Assembly (NCBI GenBank): GCA_001785195.1
Contig: MFTB01000024.1
Coordinates: 1 to 35,297 of the forward strand
Source: Candidatus Muproteobacteria bacterium RIFCSPHIGHO2_12_FULL_60_33
GTDB lineage: Bacteria > Pseudomonadota > Gammaproteobacteria > Acidiferrobacterales > Sulfurifustaceae
DNA length: 35,297 bases
Direction of reading: 5' to 3'
Positions within the stretch are counted from its first letter, which is position 1. Every line of letters begins with the position of its first letter. A model generated the notes under the pieces. That model was not told the DNA's origin, did not search any database, and worked only from the letters and a program-made list of their open reading frames with translations. The position numbers and the translations under genes are program-made. This document shows, one piece after another, positions 9,217 to 20,833 of this stretch.

Positions 9217-9681
9217 ATGGACAAACGTATTCTTGTCCCCGTGGATGGCGGCACAACATCCATGAACGGCCTGGAAAAGGCCATACGATTGTCCAGGGCC
9301 AGCGGAGCCAAACTGCGGATTCTGCACATGGTGGATGGCATAGCCTTTTCCCGCGATCACAGCATGTTCACCGCGACTGCCGATAAATTTCGCGAGTCAG
9401 GCAGAAAATCGATCAAGGAAGTCATGGCGCGCGTCCGGAAACAACAGGTGCAGGCCGATTCGCGCATGGTGGAAAATCTCACGGGCCGCGCCGCAGACAC
9501 GATCGTGAAAGAAGCCAACAAATGGCGCGCTGACGCGATCATGATGGGCACGCACGGACGCCGTGGGTTCAACCGGCTGGTACTCGGAAGCGATGCCGAA
9601 CTCGTGGTGCGCACCGCCTCCGTTCCGGTTCTGCTGGTCCAGCCTTCCAGGAAAATTCAACGCGGCAGGAAGAAAAAATAA
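9217..9681 (+). CDS. Universal stress protein (UspA family)
   Basis: 154 aa, KRILVPVDGG...ADAIMMGTHGRRGFNRLVLGSDAELVVRTASVPVLLVQ. Confidence 0.93.
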   Translation: MDKRILVPVDGGTTSMNGLEKAIRLSRASGAKLRILHMVDGIAFSRDHSMFTATADKFRESGRKSIKEVMARVRKQQVQADSRMVENLTGRAADTIVKEANKWRADAIMMGTHGRRGFNRLVLGSDAELVVRTASVPVLLVQPSRKIQRGRKKK

Positions 9682-9711
9682 CCAGAACCCAGCCCAAAAC
9701 AAAAAACACAG

Positions 9712-9797
9712 CAACCGCAGATAAACGCCGATTAGTAATAGAAGTTATTCTTTATCTGCGTTCATCCTAAAAATAAATCTGCGTTAGTCCGCGTTCG
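9712..9797. repeat. R1 intergenic inverted repeat (CGCAGATAAACGC type), copy 1
   Basis: aaccgcagataaacgccgat ... tttatctgcgttcatc ... aaatctgcgttagtccgcgtt. Lies between uspA and tatD. Confidence 0.8.
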
Positions 9798-10580
9798 TCA
9801 CGCGAGAGATTCTGCTTGTTTGAAAAGCGTGAAGAAATTTCGGGTCGTGTGCTCGGCGATGCCTTCAAGGGTCGTGGCGCGCAGCATCGCGAGGCATTCC
9901 GCCACGTGTTTCACGAACGCCGGTTCGTTGGTCTTTCCGCGAAACGGCGCCGGCGCCAGATAAGGTGCGTCGGTCTCGATCAGCAGACGGTCTGGCGGAA
10001 CCTGTTTCGCGACCTCGCGCAGGGCATCGGCGTTAAGGAAGGTCACGATGCCGGAAAAGGAAATATGGAAATTGAGATCGAGCGCCGCGCGGGCAACCTC
10101 CCAGCTTTCCGTGAAGCAGTGCATCACGCCGCCGATATCGCCCGCCTCTTCCTCGCGCATGATACGCAACGTGTCGGCAGCGGCTTCGCGAGTGTGAATG
10201 ATCAAAGGCTTGCCGGATTCTTTTGCCGCGCGGATGTGGCGGCGGAAGCGTTCCTGCTGCCAGACCATGTCGCCCTGGCTGCGGTAATAATCGAGGCCGG
10301 TTTCGCCGATGGCCACCACGCGCGCATCGTTGGCGAGAGTGGTCAGATCTTCCACGGACGGCTCGCGCCCTTCCCTTTCGTTGGGATGCACGCCAACGGA
10401 GGCGAACACGTTCGCATGATCGTGCGCCAGCATGCGTATCTCAGGGAAGGTTTCCAGCGTGACCGACACGCACAGCATGTGCCCGACCCCGTTGTCCCGG
10501 GCACGCTGGAGAATATCTTCCAGGCCGACGTTTAGAGGTTCAAAATTGAGATGACAGTGGGAGTCAACGAGCGGCGTCAC
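9798..10580 (-). CDS. ycfH: TatD-family hydrolase
   Basis: 260 aa, LVDSHCHLNFEPL, ASVGVHPNE, AIGETGLDYYRSQG, LIIHTREAAADTL, GVMHCFTES, LLIETDAPYLAPAPFRGKTNEP. Confidence 0.95.
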   Translation of the reverse strand: MTPLVDSHCHLNFEPLNVGLEDILQRARDNGVGHMLCVSVTLETFPEIRMLAHDHANVFASVGVHPNEREGREPSVEDLTTLANDARVVAIGETGLDYYRSQGDMVWQQERFRRHIRAAKESGKPLIIHTREAAADTLRIMREEEAGDIGGVMHCFTESWEVARAALDLNFHISFSGIVTFLNADALREVAKQVPPDRLLIETDAPYLAPAPFRGKTNEPAFVKHVAECLAMLRATTLEGIAEHTTRNFFTLFKQAESLA

Positions 10581-10581
10581 G

Positions 10582-10983
10582 TTACATCGTGTGCGTGAGC
10601 CGGTCGGAATTGAGCGCGCCGGCCAGAATGCCTTCGATCTTGTGGCGCGCGATGCCCGAATCTTTTTCGCTGAACTGGATGCCGATGCCGGCGGTGCGAC
10701 TGCCCTGCGCGCCCGGCGGCGTGACCCAGACCACGTGGCCGGCGACCGGAATCTTTTCCTTGCTGTCCATCAGCATCAGCAGCATGAACACCTCTTCGCC
10801 GAGCCGGTACGGCCGGTTGCTTGGCACGAAGATGCCCCCGCCTTTCACGAATGGCATGTAGGCCGCGTACAGGGCATTTTTGTCCTTGATGGTCAGGGAC
10901 AGGACGCCCGGACGCGCCGCGACCGGAATGGGTTTGGCCGCCTTGGCAGCGCCAGCGGTAGGGGCGGTGGTTTTGTCGTTCAT
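10582..10983 (-). CDS. pilZ: PilZ-domain protein
   Basis: 133 aa, GVLSLTIKDKNALYAAYMPFVKGGGIFVPSNRPYRLGEEVFMLLMLMDS; adjacent to holB as in many gammaproteobacteria. Confidence 0.9.
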   Translation of the reverse strand: MNDKTTAPTAGAAKAAKPIPVAARPGVLSLTIKDKNALYAAYMPFVKGGGIFVPSNRPYRLGEEVFMLLMLMDSKEKIPVAGHVVWVTPPGAQGSRTAGIGIQFSEKDSGIARHKIEGILAGALNSDRLTHTM

Positions 10984-11002
10984 GGGAAACTACAGTTTAA
11001 TT

Positions 11003-12644
<1,642 letters not shown>

Positions 12645-13706
12645 CTAACGGGTCTCGCTCATTTTCGATGTCTGTCCACGCGCGTTGGGGACATTTGGCG
12701 GTGAGGCATGGCGCGGTTTGCCTTTCAGTTGATATTTGAGCACGACTTTGTTGTGTTCTTCCAGCGTAGTGGAGAATTCGTGACTGCCATCGCCGCGGGC
12801 GACAAAAAACAGCGCGCCCGTCACCATGGGATGCAGCACCGCCTGCAATGATTCTTTCCCCGGCATCGCCACCGGGGACGGAGGCAGGCCCCGGCGCGTA
12901 TAGGTGTTATAGGGAGTATCGCGCCTGAGGTCCTTCAGCCGCAGGTTGCCATCGAACATTTTTCCCATGCCATAAATCACGGTCGGATCGGTCTGCAACT
13001 TCATGCCGTGACGCAGTCGGTTGATGAAAACCCCGGCGATCAGGCGTCGTTCATCGGCGCGGCCGGTCTCCTTCTCCACGATGGACGCCAGAATCAGCGC
13101 CTCGTAGGCATTCTTGAGCGGCAGGTTGCTCTCCCGGCCTTCCCACTCGAACTGCAGGAGCTTCTGCATTTTGTCATAGGCGTTTGCCAGAACCATAATA
13201 TCGGTCTGGCCGGCGGAGTAATAATAAGTGTCCGGGAAAAACCGGCCTTCGGGATGTTCCCCTTTATGTCCCAGCCTTTCCATGACGGCGCGCGGCGACA
13301 AACCGATGAGCGTGTGCGTAAGCTTGGGCGCCTCCTCGATCGCATCCAGAAACTGCCGGAAGGTCCAACCCTCGATCAGCACCACGGGATATTCGGCCAC
13401 CCGGCCGGCGACAACCTGATCCAGCAGTTCACGCGCTGTCATGCCGTCGCGGAAGCGGTACTCGCCTGATTTCAGATCGCGATCACGACCAGTCAAATGC
13501 GCGAGCCATACAAAGGAATGGCTCTCCCACAGCACGCCGCGTGCGCTCAGTTCGCGCGCAAAGGCGCGCAATGGCATGCCCGGTTTGACGTCATAGATTT
13601 CCGCGCCGGGCTTCAGCGAGTGGTTCCAGGCCCAAAAAAGGTAACCGGCGCCAATGGCGCAGGCGGCAGCCAGACCGGCCACCAGTCTAATCAACAACGG
13701 TCGCAT
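12645..13706 (-). CDS. mltG: Endolytic transglycosylase MltG (YceG-like)
   Basis: SGEYRFRDGMTARELLDQVVAGRV, LILASIVEKETGRADERRLIAGVFINRLRHGMKLQTDPTVIYG, YNTYTRRGLPPSPVAMPG. Confidence 0.95.
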   Translation of the reverse strand: MRPLLIRLVAGLAAACAIGAGYLFWAWNHSLKPGAEIYDVKPGMPLRAFARELSARGVLWESHSFVWLAHLTGRDRDLKSGEYRFRDGMTARELLDQVVAGRVAEYPVVLIEGWTFRQFLDAIEEAPKLTHTLIGLSPRAVMERLGHKGEHPEGRFFPDTYYYSAGQTDIMVLANAYDKMQKLLQFEWEGRESNLPLKNAYEALILASIVEKETGRADERRLIAGVFINRLRHGMKLQTDPTVIYGMGKMFDGNLRLKDLRRDTPYNTYTRRGLPPSPVAMPGKESLQAVLHPMVTGALFFVARGDGSHEFSTTLEEHNKVVLKYQLKGKPRHASPPNVPNARGQTSKMSETR

Positions 13707-14505
13707 CGCGAATGGCATCCTGAATCCGTTTTGTGACCGCACCCACCGGGTATTCCCTCGATTCTATCCGGCACACCGGCCACACTCCTATCAGGCTGTT
13801 GGTCAGAAACACTTCGTCGGCGCCGAGAATATTCTCCCGTCTCAATCCGGTCACGCGACAATCTATCGAAAGCGCGCCAGCACGTTCCATCACCAGGCCA
13901 CGCATCACCCCTGCCACACCGCTGTGCGTCAGGTCCGGCGTCAGCAGTGCGCCGCGTGACACGACAAATACATTCGCCATGGTTCCCTCAATAACGTGAC
14001 CGGTCTCATCCTGCATCAGACCTTCGGCGCAGTCGTTTTTCAATTCCATGCGCGCCAGGACCTGCTCGAGCCGGTTGAGATGCTTGAGTCCCGCCAGAAC
14101 ATTATGGCGTGTAATGAGGTTATGACAGAACTGCACGCTCACGCCCTCCATTCGATGGCGCGCGGGATAATCCGGCCATGGCAGCAGACCAACGGTACGT
14201 GTCGGCGTCGCCTCCCTGTTCAGGGCATAACCTCGTCCGGAAATGCCGCGCGTCAAAACAATCTTCAATACACCGCGTCCGGCGCCACGGCATACCTGCT
14301 CGGCTTCATGGCGCAGCAGTTCCTCGGAAGGCGCCATGAGCTTGAGCCGCACGGCGCCGTGAAAAAGACGTCGCATATGTCTGTCCCACAGGAACGGCTG
14401 GGCGTCGGCGACGGCCAGCGTTTCAAAAATCCCGTCGCCATACTGAAATCCGCGATCCAGTACCGATACGCTGTCGCCGGGCTCGCCGTTAATCAGTATC
14501 GTCAT
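13687..14505 (-). CDS. pabC: Aminodeoxychorismate lyase
   Basis: 272 aa from MTILINGEPGDSVSVLDRGFQYGDGIFETLAV. The ORF-track N-terminal extension is repeat-derived sequence. Confidence 0.92.
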   Translation of the reverse strand: MTILINGEPGDSVSVLDRGFQYGDGIFETLAVADAQPFLWDRHMRRLFHGAVRLKLMAPSEELLRHEAEQVCRGAGRGVLKIVLTRGISGRGYALNREATPTRTVGLLPWPDYPARHRMEGVSVQFCHNLITRHNVLAGLKHLNRLEQVLARMELKNDCAEGLMQDETGHVIEGTMANVFVVSRGALLTPDLTHSGVAGVMRGLVMERAGALSIDCRVTGLRRENILGADEVFLTNSLIGVWPVCRIESREYPVGAVTKRIQDAIRDATVVD

Positions 14506-14530
14506 TACAAAATACCTCAAAGTATGAGTA

Positions 14531-14614
14531 TTTGACGCGAAGGCGCGAAGACGCAAAGAAAAACTTGAAAAAACAACTGAAAAAACCTTTGCGTCTCTGC
14601 GTCTCTGCGTCAAA
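14531..14614. repeat. R2 intergenic inverted repeat (GACGCAGA type)
   Basis: Arms TTTGACGCGAAGGCGCGAAGACGCAAAG (14531-14558) and CTTTGCGTCTCTGCGTCTCTGCGTCAAA (14587-14614); 23/28 positions pair. Confidence 0.85.
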
Positions 14615-14624
14615 AACTAATAAA

Positions 14625-16037
14625 TCAGAATTCCCCTAATGCCGCGAGCATGCCCTTGGCCTTGGCGCGGGTCTCCGCCAATTCACGCTCCGGAACCGAG
14701 TCGGCCACGATGCCGGCCCCGGCGCGCAGGGAAATTTCCTGTCCATTCCGGATAATGGTGCGGATCAGAATATTCAAATCCAGGCTGCCATCGCGATTGA
14801 TATATCCCATGGACCCGGTATAGGCCGTGCGCGGCGCCTGTTCCAGCTCGGCAATGATCTGCATGCAGCGCACCTTGGGACATCCGGTGATGGTGCCGCC
14901 CGGGAAAACGGCGCGAATCACTTGCGCGGGCGTCACGCCCTCGCGCAACTCTCCAGTGACTTCCGAAACGATATGGTGCACATGCCGGTAGGACTCGAGC
15001 GTCATGAACTCCTTGACCTGGACCGAGCCGGGGCGGCATATGCGGCCCAGGTCATTACGCTCCAGGTCGATCAGCATCACATGCTCGGCGCGTTCCTTGG
15101 GATGGCGCAGCAAATCCTGCGACAAAGCGCGGTCCTGAGCGACATCGGGGCTGCGCGGATAAGTGCCCGCGATGGGGCGCGTGTGTACCGTGCGGCCGCG
15201 CACGGCTACCAGGCGTTCCGGCGACGAGCTGATGACCGCACGATCATTGTCCCAAGCCATCATGCCGGCAAATGGCGCCGGATTGGCCGCGCATAAGCGG
15301 CGGTAAAGTTGCGCCGAGCTTATGGGCGATCGCAAGGTCATGCGCCACAAGCGCGAAAGGTTTACCTGAAAGACATCGCCCGCGCGGATATATTCCTGTA
15401 CCAGCCGGACATGCTCGAGAAAATGCCGCGGTTCTTCTTCATGTATGTCCGTCAGGACTGGCGGTTCGGTGACTGCTACGGAGGATGTCAGCGCGTCATT
15501 CTCCAGTACCGGTATCAGATCCTTCGACTGTTCAGACTCACACATCAGCCAGGCCTGCTGCTTCGCGTGGTCGATAACGATGGCCGCCGGTATGCGCGTG
15601 GCACAGGCCACCGGAAAGGCCGTGTCAAACGTGACGCCCATGACCGTGGGCTCGATCTGGGCCACCAGTTCATAACCAAGAAAAACAAACCATCCGCCGG
15701 TAAAAGGCAGCGGCTCATCACCGGGCGCAACGTTCTCCCCGGCCGGGATGGCCTGCGCCTGCCAATCGCGATCAAAGGTGTTCAGAAAATCGCCGGGGCC
15801 CAGCGCCTGTCCGTCACGATACAGCCGGGAATCCGTTTGCAGCGACAGAGTTTCTCCGGGAAAGGCGAACAGGATGTCGTAGCGGGCGCGCGGCGTGCCA
15901 TGCGCCACGCTGGCCAGCAGATGCGGATAACGCTCGGGAAATCGGGAGTGCAGCGCGACGAGATCGGGGATAGATGTCAGACGACGACAGACATATCCCG
16001 GGGTGGTATTGGATTGCTGGGCCGGATGGGCCTTCAC
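14625..16037 (-). CDS. pabB: Aminodeoxychorismate synthase component I
   Basis: Chorismate-binding family: [77 protein letters not shown] start overlaps the fabF TGA (GTGA). Confidence 0.92.
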   Translation of the reverse strand: MKAHPAQQSNTTPGYVCRRLTSIPDLVALHSRFPERYPHLLASVAHGTPRARYDILFAFPGETLSLQTDSRLYRDGQALGPGDFLNTFDRDWQAQAIPAGENVAPGDEPLPFTGGWFVFLGYELVAQIEPTVMGVTFDTAFPVACATRIPAAIVIDHAKQQAWLMCESEQSKDLIPVLENDALTSSVAVTEPPVLTDIHEEEPRHFLEHVRLVQEYIRAGDVFQVNLSRLWRMTLRSPISSAQLYRRLCAANPAPFAGMMAWDNDRAVISSSPERLVAVRGRTVHTRPIAGTYPRSPDVAQDRALSQDLLRHPKERAEHVMLIDLERNDLGRICRPGSVQVKEFMTLESYRHVHHIVSEVTGELREGVTPAQVIRAVFPGGTITGCPKVRCMQIIAELEQAPRTAYTGSMGYINRDGSLDLNILIRTIIRNGQEISLRAGAGIVADSVPERELAETRAKAKGMLAALGEF

Positions 16038-17293
16038 GCCAGTTTGCGGAACACCAGCGTCCCGTTGGTGCCGCCAAAACCGAAGGAGTTGGAGATGGCG
16101 ACGTCGATTTTCATCTGGCGCGCCGCGTTCGGCACGTAATCCAGATCGCATTCCGGGTCGGGCGTGGTGAGATTGGTCGTGGGTGGCGCGATCTGGTCGC
16201 GCACCGCGAGCGCCGTGTAGATCGCCTCGATGCCGCCGGCCGCGCCCAGCAGGTGGCCGGTCATGGATTTGGTCGAACTCATAGCCAGCTTGCGCGCGTG
16301 ACCGCCAAAGGCGGCCTTGACCGCGAGCGTCTCGGCGCGGTCTCCCAGCGGCGTCGAAGTACCGTGGGCGTTGATGTATTGCACCTGGTCGGGATTCAGC
16401 CCGGCGTTGCGCAAGGCGTTGCGCATGCAGCGCGCCGCGCCCTCGCCGCCTTCCGGCGGGCTGGTCATGTGATACGCGTCCCCGCTCATGCCGAAACCCA
16501 CGAGCTCGCAATAAATTTTCGCGCCGCGTTTTTTCGCGTGCTCATATTCCTCGAGCACCACCACGCCCGCGCCCTCGCCCAGGACGAAACCGTCGCGGTC
16601 CTTGTCCCACGGGCGGCTGGCGGTTTCCGGACTGTCGTTGCGCGTGGACAGGGCCTTGGCGTTGCCGAACCCGGCGACGGCGGTCGGCGTGATGGCGGCT
16701 TCCGCGCCGCCGGCGATCATGACATCGGCGTCGCCGTATTCGATCAGGCGGCCGGCATCGCCAATGCCATGGGTGGCCGTGGCGCAGGCGGTGACCATGG
16801 CGAGGTTCGGCCCCTTGAGGCCGAACATCACCGACAGGTCGCCCGAGATCATGTTGATGATGCTCATGGGCACGTAGAACGGCGAAACCCGGCGCGGTCC
16901 TTTTTCCTTGATGGTCAGCATGGTGTCCTCGATCGTGCCGACGCCGCCAATGCCGGAGCCGATGTGCACGCCGATTTGCTCGGCGTTGGCTTCCGTGACT
17001 TCCAGCCCCGAGTCCTTGAGCGCCTCGATGCCCGCCGCCATGCCCAGCTGGATGAAACGGTCCATGCGCCGCGCTTCCTTTTCGGAAATGCCGAACGCGG
17101 TGGGATTGAAATTCTTGACTTCACCGGCGATGGTGGCAGGGTAACCGCTGGCATCGAACAGCGTGACAGGGCCGATGCCGCTTTTGCCGGCCAGGATGTT
17201 GCGCCAGTTTTCGGCGACACCGATGCCAACGGGAGACAGGATGCCGAGGCCGGTAATGACGACGCGCCGCTTGCTCAAAGCCGAATCCCTCAT
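16034..17293 (-). CDS. fabF: 3-oxoacyl-ACP synthase II
   Basis: [77 protein letters not shown]. Confidence 0.97.
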   Translation of the reverse strand: MRDSALSKRRVVITGLGILSPVGIGVAENWRNILAGKSGIGPVTLFDASGYPATIAGEVKNFNPTAFGISEKEARRMDRFIQLGMAAGIEALKDSGLEVTEANAEQIGVHIGSGIGGVGTIEDTMLTIKEKGPRRVSPFYVPMSIINMISGDLSVMFGLKGPNLAMVTACATATHGIGDAGRLIEYGDADVMIAGGAEAAITPTAVAGFGNAKALSTRNDSPETASRPWDKDRDGFVLGEGAGVVVLEEYEHAKKRGAKIYCELVGFGMSGDAYHMTSPPEGGEGAARCMRNALRNAGLNPDQVQYINAHGTSTPLGDRAETLAVKAAFGGHARKLAMSSTKSMTGHLLGAAGGIEAIYTALAVRDQIAPPTTNLTTPDPECDLDYVPNAARQMKIDVAISNSFGFGGTNGTLVFRKLA

Positions 17294-17321
17294 TGTCTGG
17301 GCGCGGCTCCGCCGCGCTTTA

Positions 17322-17360
17322 TAAAACCAAAAGGCCGTCACCCGGTGCGGATGACGGCCT
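17322..17360 (-). terminator. Hairpin with T-rich tail between acpP and fabF (terminator or attenuator)
   Basis: Minus strand: AGGCCGTCA-tccgcaccggg-TGACGGCCT followed by TTTTGGTTTT. Confidence 0.75.
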
Positions 17361-17377
17361 CTTATTCTAATGAGTTA

Positions 17378-17614
17378 TCAGTTCAGACGGGAGTTGACGT
17401 AGTCGATGGCCTGCTGGACGGTGGTGATCTTTTCCGCCTGTTCATCGGGAATTTCGCAGTCAAATTCCTCTTCCAGCGCCATTACCAGCTCGACCGTATC
17501 CAGGGAATCCGCGCCCAAATCATCCACGAAGGAGGCGGCGGGCTTGACCTCGCCCTCGTTAACGCCCAACTGCTCCACGACAATCTTCTTGACGCGCTCT
17601 TCGACACTGCTCAT
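17378..17614 (-). CDS. acpP: Acyl carrier protein
   Basis: 78 aa, [18 protein letters not shown]...[45 protein letters not shown]. Confidence 0.98.
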   Translation of the reverse strand: MSSVEERVKKIVVEQLGVNEGEVKPAASFVDDLGADSLDTVELVMALEEEFDCEIPDEQAEKITTVQQAIDYVNSRLN

Positions 17615-17733
17615 GGGTGATCATTCCTCCAAGAATTGACGTTGCTGCCCTCGTGCGGGCGCCTAGTTAACACCATTTGTACAAAACCGTCCAGCCGATC
17701 ATTTAACCGGGTTTTTTCAGATAGATATCCACT

Positions 17734-18477
17734 TTAGTTCATGTACATCCCGCCGTTCACGTGCAGGGTCGTGCCGGTAATATAGCCCGCCGGCGGCGAG
17801 GCCAGAAATGCCACGGCCGCGGCCACTTCTTCGGCCAGCCCCAGTCGCCCCAGGGGGATCTGCTTGAGCAGCGCCTCCTTCTGCGCCTCGGGCAGGGCGC
17901 GGGTCATGTCGGTGTCGATGAATCCCGGCGCCACCGCATTGACCGTGATGTGGCGCGAACCCACCTCGCGCGCCAGCGCCTTGGTGAATCCGATCAGGCC
18001 GGCCTTGGCGGCGGCGTAATTTACCTGCCCCGCGTTGCCGATCGCTCCCACCACCGAACTGATGCTGATGATGCGCCCCGAGCGCGCCTTGGTCATGGCG
18101 CGCAGACAGGCCTTGCTCATGCGGTACACCGATTTGAGGTTGGTATTCAGAATGACGTCCCATTCCTCCTCGGACATGCGCAGCAACAGATTGTCGCGCG
18201 TGATGCCGGCATTGTTGACCAGAATTGTCGGCGCGCCGCCGGATTTTTCGATTTCGGACAGAACGGCGGCGATCGATTCCGCGCTGTTCACGTCCAGCAT
18301 CATTCCTTTTCCCGCGACGCCCTTTGCTTTCAGCGCCGCGCTGATCTTTTCCGCGCCCTCGCTGGAGGTCGCGGTGCCAAACACCTGCGCACCCTGCCGA
18401 CCCAGCTCGAGCGCAATCGCCTGTCCGATGCCGCGGCTGGCGCCGGTGACCAGCGCGATCTGACCTTTCAACAACAT
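17734..18477 (-). CDS. fabG: 3-oxoacyl-ACP reductase
   Basis: 247 aa SDR: ALVTGASRGIGQAIA, ILVNNAGITRDNLLLRM, ISSVVGAIGNAGQVNYAAAKAGLIGFTKALAREV. Confidence 0.97.
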   Translation of the reverse strand: MLLKGQIALVTGASRGIGQAIALELGRQGAQVFGTATSSEGAEKISAALKAKGVAGKGMMLDVNSAESIAAVLSEIEKSGGAPTILVNNAGITRDNLLLRMSEEEWDVILNTNLKSVYRMSKACLRAMTKARSGRIISISSVVGAIGNAGQVNYAAAKAGLIGFTKALAREVGSRHITVNAVAPGFIDTDMTRALPEAQKEALLKQIPLGRLGLAEEVAAAVAFLASPPAGYITGTTLHVNGGMYMN

Positions 18478-18505
18478 AAAAATAACTCCAAATAAAAAAA
18501 TAAAT

Positions 18506-18774
18506 GGACAGGATTTACAGGATTAACAGGGCGAGCCGGAAAGAGACGAAGACACTTAACGTGTCTTCGTCCCGGCGAGCGCCCCGCCACGGATGGCGGG
18601 GCCGAGCATATCGAGGTCTTCGTGGCCACGCCAGGGATGGCAAGCATGCCGTCCCTGGCGTCGCCACCGGAACTCCGATTTACCCCGGCCCGCACATCCC
18701 TGCGCGGGCGCTCAGCGGCGCCGATGCACGTTAAGTGCATCGGCGACAACCCCGCCTCGCCCTGTTAATCCTGT
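18506..18774. repeat. R3 compound repeat: ACAGGATTA-type arms enclosing several hairpins
   Basis: Perfect 19-bp inverted repeat ACAGGATTAACAGGGCGAG (18517-18535) / CTCGCCCTGTTAATCCTGT (18756-18774). Internal hairpins at 18545-18571, 18581-18602, 18625-18665, 18688-18709 and 18720-18744. Confidence 0.9.
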
Positions 18775-19716
18775 CTATTCCGTTTTTCCAACGACGTTCA
18801 GTGCTTCACGAAGCGTGGCTGGATCGTATACTGGCAACGTCTCGACGGTTTTCACGATACGCTTGTTCAGGCCGGCCAGCACCTTGCCCGGACCGCATTC
18901 TACTATCCGGGTCACGCCGGCGGCGGCCATTTTCTGAATGGTTTCGACCCAGCGCACCGGCGATTCTATCTGGCGCACGAGCGCATTTCTAATCGCTTGC
19001 GGGTCGGATTCCGCCTGCACGTGCGTGTTATGGATCACCGGTATTTGCGGGCGGCGGATGTCCGCCTGTTTCAGCCGCTCGGCCATCTGCTGCGCCGCCG
19101 GGTGCATGAGCCGGCAATGCGAAGGCACGCTCACCGGCAACGGCACGGCGCGCTTGGCGCCGGCGGCCTTGGATTGTTCCACGGCGCGGGCCACGGCCGC
19201 GGCGGCGCCGGCAATTACGGCCTGACCGGGCGAATTGAAATTCACGGCCTCGAGCACCTCGCCCTGTGCCGCCTGCTCGCAAAGTTTGCGCACCGCGTCA
19301 GCGTCCATTCCCAGAATCGCCGCCATGGCGCCCTGTCCGGCCGGCACCGCCTGCTGCATGAAGCGCGCGCGATCCGCGACCAGTTTCACGGCCTCGGCAA
19401 AACCGAGTGCCTCGGCGCACACCAGCGCGGAGTATTCGCCCAGGCTGTGGCCGGCCATGGTTTGCGGTCGTGGGCCGTTCGCGGCCAGCCACGCGCGCCA
19501 GGTCGCCACGCCCGCCGCCAGCATGGCCGGCTGTGTGATCTCGGTCTGATTCAGTTTTTCCTCCGGTCCCTGTTCCACCAGTTGCCAAAGGTCTTTACCC
19601 AAAGCCTCGGATGCTTCGGCGAAGGTTTGTTTGACAATGGGAAAATCAGCGGCCAGCGTATTCATCATGCCGACCGACTGCGAACCCTGACCTGGAAACA
19701 CGAAAGCGAGCGTCAT
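18775..19716 (-). CDS. fabD: Malonyl CoA-ACP transacylase
   Basis: 313 aa, LAFVFPGQGSQSVGMM, MAGHSLGEYSALVCAEAL, GKVLAGLNKRI. Confidence 0.97.
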   Translation of the reverse strand: MTLAFVFPGQGSQSVGMMNTLAADFPIVKQTFAEASEALGKDLWQLVEQGPEEKLNQTEITQPAMLAAGVATWRAWLAANGPRPQTMAGHSLGEYSALVCAEALGFAEAVKLVADRARFMQQAVPAGQGAMAAILGMDADAVRKLCEQAAQGEVLEAVNFNSPGQAVIAGAAAAVARAVEQSKAAGAKRAVPLPVSVPSHCRLMHPAAQQMAERLKQADIRRPQIPVIHNTHVQAESDPQAIRNALVRQIESPVRWVETIQKMAAAGVTRIVECGPGKVLAGLNKRIVKTVETLPVYDPATLREALNVVGKTE

Positions 19717-19731
19717 ATTTAAATTTTCATT

Positions 19732-19841
19732 AACCGCAGATGAACGCAGAATTATATATCGCAGATAAACGCTGATTTACAGATATCAGACTTTGATCAA
19801 TCTGCGTTCATCCAGATTTCATATCTGCGTTTATCTGCGGT
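19732..19841. repeat. R1 intergenic inverted repeat, copy 2
   Basis: aaccgcagatgaacgcaga...cgcagataaacgctgat ... atctgcgttcatccagatttcatatctgcgtttatctgcggt, between fabH and fabD. Confidence 0.88.
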
Positions 19842-19849
19842 AAAAATTA

Positions 19850-20833
19850 TTAGTATTTGAGTAGTACAGATCCCCAGGTAAAACCGCCGCCGAAGGCTTC
19901 CATCATGACCACATCGTCCGATTTGATGCGCCCGTCGCGCACCGCCTCGTCGAAGGCCAGCGGGATCGAGGCCGCCGAGGTATTGCCATGGCGGTCCACC
20001 GTCAACACCACGCGATCCATGGACATGCCCAGCTTCTTCGCGGTCGCGGCAATGATGCGGTGATTGGCCTGATGCGGTACCAGCCACTGGATATCGGATT
20101 TCTTCATGTGATTCGCCGCGAGCGTTTCGTCCACGATGCGCCCGAGCGTCTTCACCGCCACCTTGAACACCTCGTTGCCTTCCATCTTCATGTAGGCCGT
20201 GCCATTGATCACCTTGTCATAACCCTTGGAGATGCCGGCGGGAACGCTCAGCAGGTCCTTGTACCGGCCGTCGGCATGCAGGTGCGAGGAAATAATCCCG
20301 GGCCTGCCGGAAGCCGCCAGGATCACGGCGCCGGCGCCGTCGCCGAACAGCACGCAGGTGGTGCGGTCGGTCCAGTCGGTGATGCGCGACAGGGTTTCGC
20401 TGCCGACGACCAGCGCGCACTTGGCCGACCCGGTGCGCACGAACTTGTCCGCGATACCGAGCGCGTACACAAAACCCGTGCATACCGCCTGCACGTCGAA
20501 GGCGGCGCAGCCGTGAATGCCGAGACGTTCCTGCAGCAGGCAGGCGGTGCTGGGAAATACCTGATCGGCCGTGGTGGTAGCGACAATGATGAGGTCAATG
20601 TCTTTGGCGGTAATGCCGGCCGCTTCCATGGCGCGCCGCGCGGCCTGCTCGGACATGGAGGCGGTGGTCTCGTCTTTGGCGGCGATATGGCGCTCGCGGA
20701 TACCAGTGCGATCAAAGATCCACTGGTCCGTCGTTTCGACCATCTTTTCGAGGTCGTGGTTGGTAAGTATCTTTACCGGCAGGTAGCCGCCAGTGCCGAT
20801 GATGCGCGAATAGGCCCCTGCCCTGCGGCTCAT
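19850..20833 (-). CDS. fabH: 3-oxoacyl-ACP synthase III
   Basis: [76 protein letters not shown]. Confidence 0.96.
   Translation of the reverse strand: MSRRAGAYSRIIGTGGYLPVKILTNHDLEKMVETTDQWIFDRTGIRERHIAAKDETTASMSEQAARRAMEAAGITAKDIDLIIVATTTADQVFPSTACLLQERLGIHGCAAFDVQAVCTGFVYALGIADKFVRTGSAKCALVVGSETLSRITDWTDRTTCVLFGDGAGAVILAASGRPGIISSHLHADGRYKDLLSVPAGISKGYDKVINGTAYMKMEGNEVFKVAVKTLGRIVDETLAANHMKKSDIQWLVPHQANHRIIAATAKKLGMSMDRVVLTVDRHGNTSAASIPLAFDEAVRDGRIKSDDVVMMEAFGGGFTWGSVLLKY

Noticed and set aside
9712-9797. Possible CRISPR array from regularly repeated CGCAGATAAACGC strings
   Set aside because: Units are only about 10 nt, lack uniform spacers, are inverted rather than direct across the element, and no cas genes are present.
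16038-16511. N-terminal extension of the pabB ORF (up to 16511)
   Set aside because: It overlaps fabF on the same strand in another frame; the conserved protein begins near the GTG at 16037.
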